64,000 bases of DNA from Fagopyrum homotropicum (lineage: Eukaryota; Streptophyta; Magnoliopsida; Caryophyllales; Polygonaceae), in the NCBI GenBank assembly GCA_033239125.1, contig BSWB01000002.1, positions 51,185,001 to 51,249,000 on the forward strand, written 5' to 3'. Position 1 is the stretch's first letter; each line of letters starts with the position of its first letter. A model generated the notes under the pieces. That model did no database searches. It was not told where the DNA came from and worked only from the letters and a program-made list of their open reading frames with translations. The translations under genes were made by a program, and so were the position numbers. Positions 12,624-25,678 of the stretch are shown in pieces.

Positions 12624-12673
12624 CTGAAGAATCCAGAAAATGGCAAGGATGTGGCAATCTTCCTCATAGACAT
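12624..12673 (-). other. Possible first exon of the small gene at 11924-12133
   Basis: The minus strand reads ATG then SMRKIATSLPFSGFF and reaches a good donor (CAG then GTATTG). The next acceptor downstream is at about 12137. A direct splice to that acceptor would not keep the 69-aa frame, so either a further small exon is missed or this is 5' UTR with an upstream ATG. The N-terminal look (basic, hydroxylated) would suit an organelle presequence, but this is speculative. Confidence 0.3.
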
Positions 12674-12992
12674 TGCTGTGAATCTCTCGAGGATTCAGGC
12701 TACTTTGGAACCGTAAGCAGGATCAGCCACTCGCCCCGCAGAGGTGATTGTGATACAGAAGACAAGTTCGCAAGAATTAAAACAAGGTTTAAATAGAATG
12801 TTACTGGCCCCAAATTAAAACAAATGTTAAATAGCTTTATAGTTTACTTTATTTATTTTTTGCTTTAAAATTTAACTACAACTAGACATTTTACGATTTG
12901 TTTGTGCAAATTTTTAAATTTGTGAGCCGTTTTTTAGGGGTGGATATTGGATCGGTCCAATTCAAATGGTTGAATATTCAGATTTTTTTTTT

Positions 12993-14005
12993 GGGAAATT
13001 CCGGATGGTACCCTCGTGGTTTGGGGTATTCCGGATTTTGCCCACCAGTTTTTTCAAGTTCGGATGGTACCCTCAAGTTTATGTTGTTTTCCGGATTTTG
13101 CCCAAATTCATTACACTTTTTTAAATTCCATTAAAAATATACAAAAGAAAATAAACTAAAATTAAAAAACAACTTAAATAGAAAGAATAATTTATTAATT
13201 TTAAAAATAAAGTAAAACAGTAACTTTTAAAAAAATATATATATTATATTAATTTAAAAATAAATTCGTTAGATAATTTTAAAAAATTAAAAAAAATCAG
13301 TGTTTTCTTTTATTTTAAAAATAAATAAATTGAGTTAGCATTTTTTAACAAAATCTAAAAAAATAAGTTTTATACTTTATTTCAAAAATAAATAAAATAA
13401 GGATTTTTTTAAAAAAATTTAAAAAATCACTGTTTTAATTTATTATTAAATTGAATAAATCAGTTTTCTAATATTTTTTATTTTTTAATATTACTTTATT
13501 TTCTTTCTTTTAGTTTTGGGAAATAAATAAAATAGAAAAATTATTTATTTATTTTAATAATAAATTAAAACAGTGCTTTTTTTTATTATTTAAATAAGTC
13601 CTTATTTTATTTATTTTTTAAATAAAGTATAACAATTATATTTTTAGATTTTGTAAAAAATATGCTAATTCAATTATTTATTTTTAAAATAAATAAAACA
13701 TTGATTTTTGAATTTTTTAAAATTTATCTAATTTATTTATTTTTAAATTAATATAATATATATTTTTATAAAAGTTACTGTTTTACTTTATTTTTAAATT
13801 AAATAAATTATTATTTCTATTTTAAATTGTTTTTTAATTTTAGTTTATTTTCTTTTGTATGTTTTTAATGGAATTTAAAAAAGTGTAATGAATTTGGGCA
13901 AAATCCGGAAAACAACATAACTTGAGGGTACCATCCGAACTTGAAAAAACTGGTGGGCAAAATCCGGAATACCCCAAACCACGAGGGTACCATCCGGAAT
14001 TTCCC
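12993..14005. mobile_element. Foldback MITE with roughly 500-bp inverted arms, Mutator-like
   Basis: The sequence begins GGGAAATTCCGGATGGTACC and ends with its exact reverse complement. The first ~190 bases of each arm differ at only about two or three sites, and similarity continues toward the centre, so the whole 1013 bp is one near-palindrome. Each arm contains two versions of a CGGATGGTACCCTC ... TCCGGATTTTGCCC module. It is flanked on both sides by runs of exactly ten T (12983-12992 and 14006-14015), which read as a 9-10 bp target duplication typical of Mutator-like elements. It has no coding capacity. The close match of the arms implies a recent insertion into the surrounding hAT-like element. 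Confidence 0.85.
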
Positions 14006-14389
14006 TTTTTTTTTTGTAAAAGTCGGTCCGGATCCGGACCGGCCGGATATCTAAGAGTTTTTGTTAGATCGGATAATTAATCGCGGATATTTGGCCGATC
14101 CGTTTGATCCAAAAAAAATATTGGTATCCAAATTTTATTTAGCCGCGTCGGATTGGACCATTATCCGCAGATATTTTGGTGATCCGTTTGATCTAAATGA
14201 CAACATCTTGACCCAACTGACCCGAATGATCTGAAAATTATCATTGACCCAAATGATCCGAAAACTCTCATTGACCCGCCTGATTGATCCGAAAATTCAA
14301 ATGAAGTTATAGGTCTATAACTATAACTATATATATTAATAATAATGTATTTTTATAATAAACTATTATTAACATATATATTTATAGAT

Positions 14390-15080
14390 TTATAGTTATA
14401 GTTATTATAATAAAAGATTATTATTGAGACCAACTTATATATAATATTTATTTATAATAAGGTTAACTTATTATAAAAGATTATTATATACATTTGTTCA
14501 TTTAAATGAGACCAACTTCTAATAAAAGAATATTATTGAGCCAACTTATAAAATCTATATCTTACAATGAGATCAACTTATAATAAAATAGTATAACAAA
14601 AATTTGTTCATTTAAATGAGACCAATTTCTAATAAAATATTATTGTTGAGATCAACTTATAAAAACATATATCTTAAAATGAAACCAACTTATAATAAAT
14701 GATTATTATGAACATTTGTTCATTCAAATGAGACCAACTTCTAACTAAAAAATTATTATTGAGACCAACTTATAAAAATTATATATTGTACAAAGAGACC
14801 AACTTATGATAAAAGATTATGAAACAATTTGGTTTACTAGGCTTTTTCTAGTTTTGTGTTTAGTAATGTACCCTTGACAGAAGGGTGTAGAGTTTGAGAA
14901 TAAATACAAAAGGTTGGGGTATATTTACTTAATAGAAACATTAAAAAGTCTAGTTACTACTATAGTTTTTCAAAAAGGCCTACTTACCAAAATTGCTCAA
15001 AGATTATTATGAATATTTGTTCATTTAAATGAGACCAACTTTTAATAAAAGATTATTACTGAGACCATCTTATAAACATA
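14390..15080 (+). repeat. Degenerate tandem repeat inside the hAT-like element
   Basis: A unit built from GAGACCAACTTATAATAAAA, then GATTATTATGAACATTTG and TTCATTTAAAT, recurs about eight times with drift and variable spacing. A matching inverted unit is found near 18630-18680. The array is interrupted by the MITE at 14821-14998. Subterminal or internal tandem repeats are common in non-autonomous hAT elements. Confidence 0.7.
14821..14998. mobile_element. 178-bp MITE with 9-bp TSD
   Basis: Ends GAAACAATTTGGT and ACCAAAATTGCTC are imperfect inverted repeats. They are flanked by the direct 9-mer AAAGATTAT (14812-14820 and 14999-15007). A 9-bp duplication is typical of Mutator-like transposition. 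The ends (AATTTGGTTTACTAGGC) are related to those of the larger element at 15178-17012, so this may be a deletion derivative of the same family. Confidence 0.8.
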
Positions 15081-15177
15081 TATACGACTTTGTACATAAT
15101 CACATATTCATAACTTTTGGAATAAATATTCATGATAATCTTTTATTATAACTTATAAGTTGAGCTCATTGCATGTA

Positions 15178-17012
15178 GGGTTAATTTGGTTAATAGGCCT
15201 TTTTGGATTTTTCATTTAGTAACTAGGCTTTTTGATTTTATAATTAGGTAAATATACCCCATTTTTCTTTTACCGTTCACTCTAGGATTTTCACTTACCC
15301 TCTCTCATCTCTCTACTCTGGTTTGGTTTCAACTCAGATCTTTTCGGTGGTTGCTTCGCCAGGCTAAGGGAGCTATCGTAATAAACGGAAAAGCTTTTGG
15401 ATCCTTCTCGGTGACAATGGCGGTGGAGACGGCGCTAGTTTCTCCGGCGGCACTAGGGGTGGGACGAATCTTCTGGATCTAGATCTAGATCAAAAGATTC
15501 GTACAGCAGGCAATCGGGCATCTTCAGAACTTCCTTGACTAGTCAATAACCTTCCTCATTCACACAACCATACTTCCCCGTCTTTCCTCCCGCCGATCTG
15601 CACTTTCAAACACACCTTAGCCAACATTTGTGCAGATCTACACACCTCCCAACTTCACGTCTCTGAAGAATGTTGAACACAGCAGCCAAATCTCTCTCTT
15701 GGTGTGCACCTTGGGACGAGCTAGGATTCCAACGTTTTCCCTCACCAAACCGTCTACAAAGGAACTTCGAGCCATCACAACGCACATGTAACGTTCCCTC
15801 CCTGTCCGCCAGTCGGTCCCAAGACCGAAACTCAAAGGAATTGACGGGACATGCACAAGCGGTGGAGCAACAACTCCCTTAGCAACTATTATCTGAGTAT
15901 CCCTCCCTTCATCTTCTCTTGCAAGGGTTAGAATAAAGGTTGCATCTTCAGTGAGGGCAAGCTCCGGACCTTCATCTTGGTCACCGGCAAGGAGATCATC
16001 AAGCACCTCATACTGTTACAAACTTATGGTCTATTGGCTCCGTAATAGTTTCATCTGCATTAGAAGCTGAAGTTGCTTCCTTTCCATTGCAGGTCACAAT
16101 TTGTCATATCCCCGAAACCCATAAGCAGTTGATTTACTTTTTATTTTCTTCATATATATATATATATATTATCGTCATAATAAAGCTATATTGTACTGTA
16201 GCAATGTAGTATTTAGAATAGGATGTGATTAATTAGTTGGTGATCGATCATTACATTGGATTATGAAAGGATTAATAGCAAACTACAGATATATAGGCTC
16301 AGAGTTCAAGAGATTCATATACAGTATAGATATGCATGATGTTTGCCTCTTGTTTGTTGTGTTTGTTGATAATTTTACTCGCTTTTATGTGGTCACTGAC
16401 TCACTGCATAGCTTTAGACTACTACGCATCAGTTGGTATGAGTTTATGGCATCAATTTCATACCACAAACTCATACAAAAAATTATATAAAAAAAAATTC
16501 AAAATTCTGGTATTAATAAATTTCTGCTATGAACTTCTTGTTAGAACTTCTGGTATGTAATATTTCTAATATGTAAAATTTTTGGTATGTTAAATTTCTA
16601 GTATGTAAAATTTTTGGTATGCAAAATTTCTGGTATGTAAATTAGTGGTATGTAATTCTGGAATATAAAATTCTAGTATGTAATTCTGCTATGTAAAATT
16701 CTAATATAAACTTTTGGTATAAACTTCTAGTATGAGAAATTCTGGTATGAGAAAATACTGGTATGAAAAAATTCTAGTATGTTAATTATAGAAAATAAAA
16801 AAATAAAAAATAAAATAAAATAAAAAAAATAAATTCAGTAATTAAGAATTAAAACTTACACTGACATAATACTAACAAACATGTATTATTCTTTTTTTTA
16901 TTAAAATAGAGGGGTTAATTACTTTACCTACCATTAAATGAAAGTGGTAAAAAATTATGGGGTACATTTACTAAATACAAAACTAAAAAGGCCTAGTAAG
17001 CCAAATTCTTTC
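15178..17012. mobile_element. Mutator-like element, Pack-MULE candidate
   Basis: Left end GGGTTAATTTGGTTAATAGG and right end GCCTAGTAAGCCAAATTCTT form diverged inverted repeats. They are flanked by a perfect 9-bp duplication TTGCATGTA (15169-15177 and 17013-17021). The interior at about 15290-16140 is GC-richer than everything around it. It includes a 122-codon minus-strand frame (15638-16006) and a 16S-rRNA-like fragment. No MURA-type transposase is visible. Foreign-looking sequence between MULE ends is the definition of a Pack-MULE. The right part (16490-16800) is a degenerate array of TTCTGGTATGTAAAATT-like words. The donor of most of the captured DNA is not recognised. Confidence 0.75.
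15827..15869 (+). pseudogene. Captured 16S-type rRNA fragment
   Basis: The sequence AAACTCAAAGGAATTGACGG, then a short divergent patch, then GCACAAGCGGTGGAGCA is the universally conserved region around E. coli 16S position 910-950. The form (CACAAGCGGTGGAGCA) is the bacterial or organellar version, not nuclear 18S. Flanking rRNA sequence is not recognisable, so only a short piece is present. It sits in the putative Pack-MULE cargo and probably came from plastid or mitochondrial DNA. It is not a functional rRNA gene. Confidence 0.75.
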
Positions 17013-17049
17013 TTGCATGTAATATATATATATATAGAGAGAGAGAAAA

Positions 17050-17295
17050 TTTAACTCCCATGTAAACAACTTTTACCATGTAAAATGAGAACAAATTGTG
17101 TCCGTTAGATCGTTAAATAGATGGATGAGATTAGGCGATATAAAAGGAAAAAAATCTTGTTATTAATGGAAGAAATATTCGCCGGACTTGACTCTATATA
17201 TTCGTCGGCATAGTCACATATATTCGGCGGTATAGTCATATATATTCGGTGTTTACATGTTCACATGATAAGGGTTGTCTACATATGAGTCAGGA

Positions 17296-17297
<2 letters not shown>
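17050..17297. mobile_element. (TA)n-flanked MITE-like element 1
   Basis: The left end CTCCCATGTAAACAACTTTT and the reverse complement of the right end (CTCATATGTAGACAACCCTT) are similar, giving diverged inverted termini. TA dinucleotide repeats flank both sides, as in elements that insert into (TA)n microsatellites (the rice Micron type is a known example). The family assignment is an inference. Confidence 0.5.

Positions 17298-17366
<69 letters not shown>
17298..17366. repeat. (TA)n microsatellite
   Basis: About 34 uninterrupted TA units. It separates two (TA)n-flanked elements and probably derives from the original (TA)n centre of the hAT-like foldback. Confidence 0.95.
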
Positions 17367-17371
<5 letters not shown>

Positions 17372-18547
17372 TCAGTTCCGGTGAGGAGGACCCTTGCAGA
17401 TAGGAATGAGGAGAGCTGGGGTGGTGACATGTGGCATGTCACGTCACCTTTTTTTGTCCAGATTTTCTTTTTAAATAAAAATTGGTGTTCATATTTTTAT
17501 AAATATGTGTTCATTGTTAAAAGAGTCATTGTTCATATTTTATCAATAAATGTTCATTTTTTCCCAACATTAATTGCTCATTTTTGTATTTTTTTTAAAA
17601 CATTTTTTTGAAGTTTTTTTTGAAATTATACTATTCTTTCAAATCATGTTATTAAAATATAATGCTCATTGTTTTACAAGTATGTATTCATTTTTTTTAC
17701 AGTTATGGTGTTTATAATATGATGTTCATTTTTTTGAAAATTATACTTTTCTTTAAAATCGTGTTTATAATATTCAGAGATCGATTACATAAAAAATTGT
17801 GAAATCAAGAGAATACAAGACGATTCAGGTTTTGTTTATTTGAATTTCTACTCTCACTGTTTATATTTCCATTCTTAAGGTTTATGTTTCATTATGATTG
17901 ATGTTTGTGTTCGAAATCAAATTTATTTGAATCATTTTGTGTTTGATAAGTTTGATTGAGAAATTACATGTATATACATATGTTGAGTTGGTCTAATAGC
18001 TTCAATTGAATAATCTATATGCTCCTTTTAGTGTGCACGCAAACTGTTCAGCAAAATGCCTTATAGAAAAATAGTTTATAATATTCACAAGAACAATGAC
18101 ATCAAAAGTATGAACACTGACGAATAAAAACATGAACATTGATGTATAAAAGTATGAACATCAATGACTTATCTATAACTTTGACACATACATAACATAT
18201 TATGATCATCTTTTAACGTTTTGTGATGAGTTTTTTTTATTTTTTGTGATTATATACTGTAAATGAACATCTATGCATTATAAAATGAACACAAAAAAAT
18301 AAATGGACATGACACTTTGATGAATAAAAATACTATGAACACCGATGTATAAAAACATGAACAATGACATATAAAAGTATGAACACCGATAACTATTTTG
18401 AACGTAAGGGTATTTTTCCAGATTTCAAGTCAATTTACAAAAATGCCATTAATAATGAGCGTGTGAGAGCCCTTGATTTAAATCCATCCAATGGCTTACA
18501 TCTCTCCTAATTCCTATCTACAAGCTCTCTCCTCACTTGAACTAAAA

Positions 18548-18550
<3 letters not shown>
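17367..18550. mobile_element. (TA)n-flanked element 2, about 1.2 kb
   Basis: Left end GGTTCAGTTCCGGTGAGGAG with CAGATAGGAATGAGGAGAG further in. The reverse complement of the right end has TTTTAGTTCAAGTGAGGAGA and GTAGATAGGAATTAGGAGAG. These match, so the element has inverted termini of about 60 bp. Both flanks are long TA microsatellites. The interior is AT-rich with many GAACA and TGTTCAT words in both orientations. There is no transposase frame. Confidence 0.65.

Positions 18551-18618
<68 letters not shown>
18551..18618. repeat. (TA)n microsatellite
   Basis: About 34 TA units directly after element 2. Beyond it the inverted inner arm of the hAT-like foldback resumes (TACATGCAATGAGATCAG). 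Confidence 0.95.
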
Positions 18619-18620
<2 letters not shown>

Positions 18621-19249
18621 TACATGCAATGAGATCAGCTTATATGTTATAATAAAAGATTATTATGAATATTTATTCCAAAAGTTATGAATATGTGAGT
18701 ACAAAGTCGTATATGTTATAGATTTATATATGTTTAATTAAATACCATGAGATCAACGACCATGTGAGTACGTATATAGTTATAAACATTATTAATTCAT
18801 TACTTTGCCTAACTAAAATATCTTATCATGTAATATTGTAATATATGTCAAATATAAATATTAGTATAAATTGCATAGTGATATAAAGTAACTAAGTATG
18901 CTTAACTTATTATGTTATAACAAATTAATATTATCAATTTATTATTTTGCCTAACTCAATTATTTTCCTAAAACAAATATAGTTAATATTATTTTTTTAA
19001 TAGCCAGAGATCCAGAACTATCCGGATATCTGGTGATTCGTGAGTATCCAGATATCCGTTTTAATCATAGTATATGTGGATATCTGGATGCCTAAAACCC
19101 GATGTGTATCCGATCGGATGATCCGAAAAAATCTCCCGGATCGGATTCGGACCAGATCAAAATGGGTACCAAAATATCGGAGTTTTTTGCAGATCAACGG
19201 ATTTTTTTTGGAATAGATCGGTGGATCGGATTGTTTTTGCTCACCCCTA

Positions 19250-19758
19250 CCGTTTTTCCTTGGCTCCAAGTTAGGACATTTTTGTTTATTTTGTCATCGA
19301 AACGGAGAAAAAATTCTTTTTTTTGGATAATGAATACAAATATCGTGATAAAAAGACTAGTTGGTGCATACTGCATAGTCATTATAAGTCTTAAATGAGG
19401 ATTCTTTCTTAGTTAGAAGAGATATGATATCCTCCATATATATAGTCGCGCTTACACCATCGAGTAAAGAGTTTGTTACACCCTTCGGCGGGTCATTTAA
19501 TATACTTAGTTCAAGTGGTAAAATTAAATTTACGTGAGTAAGAAAATCCACTACTTTATTCACTTATAAGATCACTTAAAAACTCATTACACTTTGTCCA
19601 AGTTGTAAATTAAATGAGAGGTTCTGAGTGAGCTTTTCAAGTAGAGTTATTAAGTGAACAATTAATTATAATGTTACTGAAAGAGCAATAATCTATTGAC
19701 GCATTTGTATAATTTCTCTTGCATATCTCGTTATATTATATAAAATCATTTGTGTATA

Positions 19759-19791
<33 letters not shown>

Positions 19792-19802
19792 AGGGTAGGT
19801 CG
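19250..19802. other. Intergenic DNA with a (TA)n(TG)n tract
   Basis: No gene is recognised. A TA repeat passing into TG repeats occupies about 19757-19790. Confidence 0.5.
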
Positions 19803-20155
19803 TAGGGGTGAGCATTTTCGGATAACCGATCTAAAGGCTTGGATATGCGATCCAATAATTTTATAAAAGTTCGATTAAAATCCGATCCGAGAGTAGCAGG
19901 ATATCCGACAATTCTATCCGGATCGGATATCCGATCCAAAAATTTATTACTAGACTAGTCGGATATATCCGTTCCGATCCGGTTTCTCCCCTTAAAATCT
20001 CGATCCGTATCCGATCAGATGATCTGAAAAATACTCTGTGATCGGATCGGACTCGGATCACCAAATACTAGATATTTTTGGATACGGAACAATTCGGATC
20101 GGATCTTCGGATTCACAAATCAGATTAAGCGGATCGGATTTTTTACTCACCCCTA
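19803..20155. mobile_element. 353-bp hAT-like MITE
   Basis: Starts TAGGGGTGAGCATTTTCGGA and ends TTTTTTACTCACCCCTA, the same terminal inverted repeat as the large hAT-like element at 12935-19249. The interior is almost entirely GGATCGG and ATCCGGATAT words, as in that element's subterminal parts. The 8 bp on either side do not match, so the TSD has decayed or the ends rearranged. Confidence 0.75.
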
Positions 20156-20564
20156 TCATTGAGAATATAAGAGCTTATACGAGCTTGATGATTTGGTAGT
20201 GTCAACTTTCTAGCAAACATTTCATGTTTTCCCCCCTAATTTTAGCAAAACTCAACACTTCAAAATTCAAAACAAACCAATTGGACATTAGATTGCACTA
20301 GTGCAAGAACTTCACTCATACTTGTTCACTTGGACAAGAAGATAGTAAAATGCGCAACTTATTCCAGTAGGGTTTTCAGATCCCTATTTAAGTACAGTAT
20401 GATAAGTTGTGATAACCTCATACTGACTTATAGTCGATGAAAATGATTTAAAGGAAAGCATACTATTGATATGTAGAGCACCAATAGGCAACAACAGAAA
20501 TGAGACTCCAAGAGAATATGTGTTTCCAATGGACCCAACTCCGGTCCAACTCCATTGTTGAAAG
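20156..20564. other. 3' flank of the CCCH gene
   Basis: Non-coding. It contains the region downstream of the CCCH gene's stop codon (on the minus strand) and presumably its 3' UTR. No other feature seen. Confidence 0.4.
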
Positions 20565-22866
20565 TTACGGTGAAGGAGGTGGTGTTGTCTCCGACAATGT
20601 CAAGGCACCTAGAGAAGTCGAAGTGGCCTCAAAGGACGAGATTTGAGGAGATACGTTTGGTGATAATGAGGTAGGAAGAAGGGGTAGTGAAGACCTTGAT
20701 GGTTCACTACTACGTCTCATCGCCGAAGACCTCTCCATGGGATGATGAAATTTGCATGTTGAACCAAACCTACAAAATCCATGTCGCATGTAGAAAGGAC
20801 AAGGTCTCTCCCCCTAATGAAAAAGGAACATTATTAGAAATATCTTAATATATTCGCTCCATACAAGATTTGGTATCTCGTACAAGATTTGTCTCTTATA
20901 CCTCTTAGAAAAACATTTAAAAAAAAAACAAAAATAACAATCTTACCGGGCGTAAAGGTAGGCCCAATGGACTGAGGGAACCATTTATCGCGGATGTAGG
21001 GCGTTCAAGAGGATGATGAAATATACAAGATGGACCATATCTGCAGTCACCCGTTCTTAAGTAAAACTGGCATTCAGGTTGGCCGGGTCGCTCTGGAAAT
21101 GTTATTCTTTCGGTACTTGATTGGCTTATAGGAGACATCATGGGAGAATAAGGTCCAACGGGAAGAGATGTTACTCCATACAAAGACCCCGCTCCTATTG
21201 AAGGTTGAGCACTAGGAGACGACATAGGGGTCATGGGCGTCTTCATTATGCAAGAACAAGACACTATAAGATTGCATTCGAACTATGCATATACAAAATA
21301 TATAAATTGATTTTTTTTTGTCATACCGAGTATGAAGTCCAACCAGGCAAAGGGATAAGTCCATTTGGAATCAATATAGGACCATAAGCTCCTGAAACAT
21401 AAGAACCAGACAAAGGTGGAAGCATAGGCATCCTAAAGTTGGTGGATGTAGTCCCAGTTGGTTCGGGAACTAAAACAGATGAAGTTTGTAGTGTAGGGTA
21501 AAATGAGCGTGCTACAACTTGAGCCGATATACCAATTGACTCGATTTGAGCACCAGTTGTTGGTTCAGTATGAACATTAGGTGGCTCGGGATGATGGTAT
21601 TGGCAGCTAATTCCAAATATGCAATAACCCATTCTCATGTAGTAGAAGCATTCTCTTTCACCCTATAAGGGATAAAATTTAGATGACTAATGTTACGCAA
21701 ATTCCATAAAAATTAAGATATTTAGAAAATAAACATAAAAACAAAATCAAATAAGATTATGAAGATAGAACAAAAACCAGTCTTTGAGGATATCCATGAT
21801 ATTGAAGCGGCACATTACTCAACGATCCACCGGAATCTCTTGGATGGTCAAAATTGCATGTCGCACCGAATATACAAGTTCCTGTTCTTAAGAAATACTA
21901 CAATCACATAAAAAACAATGGAATCAACAAGATCGTCCCTGTACCAAAGAAATCGAACCAAATTTTGCAAAATCTAAACCAAATTCCACAATAGCTATTG
22001 TAATATATGTACTACTAACTCGACAACATACCTGACAAGGGCGATTACCAGGGCGCTCAGGCAAGTCTCCTCCATCGGAATTCATGGCCATGTTAGCCTA
22101 ATCACTAGAAGTATAAAAACTCATATGAAGTGGGTATGATTCACATTTGTGACTCCACTATATAAATTGATTTTCCGAATATTCTAGACACACCACAAAA
22201 AATGTGACACGTGAAAAGCAAAACATAGGGTCTGAAATCGAGTGTCGTTTTCTCAACAAACTATGCGTTTCAGAATGGATCCAATAAAGGTTACCATTGA
22301 TTTTTGAACCAAATTGACACCTCTGGGAAACTTCCAACTGCATTCGTATTGATGACGACCATTACCCCACACAGAAAAAAAACGCCAGAACAATAATATT
22401 ATCATGTAATTGATTTATTTATACTACAAAAGCACACTTAAAATTATTTAACCATTACATCTTCACAACTAACCATCCTAAAACTAGCGAGAATTCACCA
22501 TTTTACATGGAAACTACACTATTGATGAAACATTTGGTACAACTTTAACACTCTTATCGACAAAAAGCAAATAATTATACATCAATACAACACTACAAAA
22601 AGGGAATACTAAGCAAAACAAGGAATGTAAATTGGTAAACCCACCACAACACGATCATGGGGATGATTAAAATGACAACTCACATCAAACCCACAAAATC
22701 CAGTCAACAGATAATACATACATGCATATGATAACCCGGGACCTCGGGTATGATTCATTGTAATTAGCCCCAACCTCCACATTAACTCTTTGGTTCTAGT
22801 TCCAACAACAATAAAAATAGAGGGAAAGTAGGGTATATTTGGTGGAGTGTGATTCATCCTCTTCAA
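20565..22866 (-). CDS. CCCH zinc-finger protein, five fingers, six exons (ZFN1-like)
   Basis: Six minus-strand exons with GT-AG borders join in phase 0: 22645-22866, 22032-22097, 21778-21897, 21327-21662, 20947-21240 and 20565-20813, giving 428 residues. There are five C-x8-C-x5-C-x3-H fingers, starting at Cys49, 95, 141, 305 and 351. Fingers 1-3 and 4-5 are separated by a long Ser/Pro/Gly linker. PERPG precedes fingers 2 and 4, and MWRLGL precedes finger 1. This arrangement is that of plant ZFN-type RNA- or DNA-binding CCCH proteins. Exon 5's acceptor (AATGAAG) is weak; the alternative acceptor upstream hits a stop. Near finger 1 the family motif ESYP is found in another frame, which suggests two compensating indels. 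The open frame argues for a functional gene, but divergence in the N-terminus leaves some doubt. Confidence 0.85.
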
Positions 22867-22916
22867 TCCCTCGTAATTCCCATAATTTCCCTACGGTATC
22901 CCAAACCATGTATTAG

Positions 22917-23280
22917 ATGATTCAAATGTTTCCTTGTATGTTAAGTTTGACGGATGGATGCTTGATTTCGGATAAACGTTTTGATGAAGGACCATCCCCA
23001 ACACCTCCTATACATGGACCAATCACTACAACAAGACCAAGAGCATTGAAGGAGAAAGAGTTAACATCATCTTCATGTCTTATCATGGAAGGATCTATCA
23101 CTAGATCAAGATCAAGATACATCAAAGAAGAAGTTGCTAGCTTATTGACATTATGTGCATCTAAGGAGACTCTACTTCTGTCTAAGTCCTCTTTAGTTAC
23201 ATTGATATCTATTGTAGAGAAGCCATACATGTGTGAAGATGATCAAGGAAGCAAGGAAAGGACCAACCAATATTTACAAG
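22917..23280 (+). pseudogene. Ty3/gypsy polyprotein fragment
   Basis: A plus-strand frame contains GPITTTRPRALKEKELTSSS and EGSITRSRSRYIKEEVASLL. GPITRSR-type motifs followed by KALQ/KEEV helices are typical of the gag-protease linker of plant Ty3/gypsy polyproteins. The frame ends exactly where solo LTR A begins. The rest of the parent element is probably the disrupted element I further right. Confidence 0.5.
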
Positions 23281-25297
<2,017 letters not shown>

Positions 25298-25302
25298 AAA
25301 AG

Positions 25303-25678
25303 TGTCTAGTCGAGATCTCGATTGCCTTAAGTTGAGATTATCATGAATATGTCGAGATTTATATTAAATTTAGACAAAACTATAGTTAGTTATTTTATAC
25401 CTTTAAATCTCTAAACAATCTAAAGGTTTTTATTTTCTATCCTATATTTTGTAGGATTATTTTATTCTTTATCTTTTAGGGAAATCTCGCCTATTTAAAC
25501 ACCTATAGGCCGAGATCATATTTGGTTGATTATTGATATTTGATTTCCACATAAATTGTGAGATACTCGATACTCGTTTATGAAGTTTCGTTTCATTCAT
25601 TTCTATTCAATAAAAAAGAGAGCCTTTGATTGAATCGTTGTGAGTCCTTGCTAGGTTGTTCTTGTGTGTGTTAATCTT
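25303..25678 (+). other. Possible LTR fragment of gypsy element I
   Basis: Starts TGTCTAGTCGAGATCTCG. It holds a TATA-like CCTATTTAAAC (about 25490) and a poly(A)-like CAATAAAAAAG (about 25610), the order expected in an LTR. It is cut by solo LTR C at its right end. The sequence shares CTCG/CGAG words with 27.7-29.4 kb. This is an inference without a second copy to prove it. Confidence 0.35.

Larger units (their letters stand above)
12935..19249. mobile_element. hAT-like non-autonomous element with nested insertions
   Basis: The left end TAGGGGTGGATATTGG and right end TTTTTGCTCACCCCTA form terminal inverted repeats. The flanks carry a perfect 8-bp target duplication CCGTTTTT (12927-12934 and 19250-19257), the signature size for hAT transposons. 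Subterminal DNA on both sides is dense in GGATCGG and ATCCGGAT words, probable transposase-binding repeats. Inner arms are also inverted copies: 15085-15177 matches the reverse complement of about 18620-18715. The element was therefore a long foldback with a (TA)n centre before later insertions. No transposase frame exists. At least five other elements lie inside, so the original was much shorter than 6.3 kb. Confidence 0.85.

Noticed and set aside
12898..13134. 78-codon frame at the left end of the hAT-like element
   Set aside because: It crosses the hAT-like end and the foldback arm, and is simply open by composition.
15827..15869. A functional small-subunit rRNA gene
   Set aside because: Only about 43 bases of the conserved core are present, with a divergent patch inside and no flanking rRNA.
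15638..16006. 122-codon minus-strand frame as an independent gene
   Set aside because: It overlaps the rRNA-like fragment in antisense, has no known domain, and lies in MULE cargo. It is kept only as part of the Pack-MULE.
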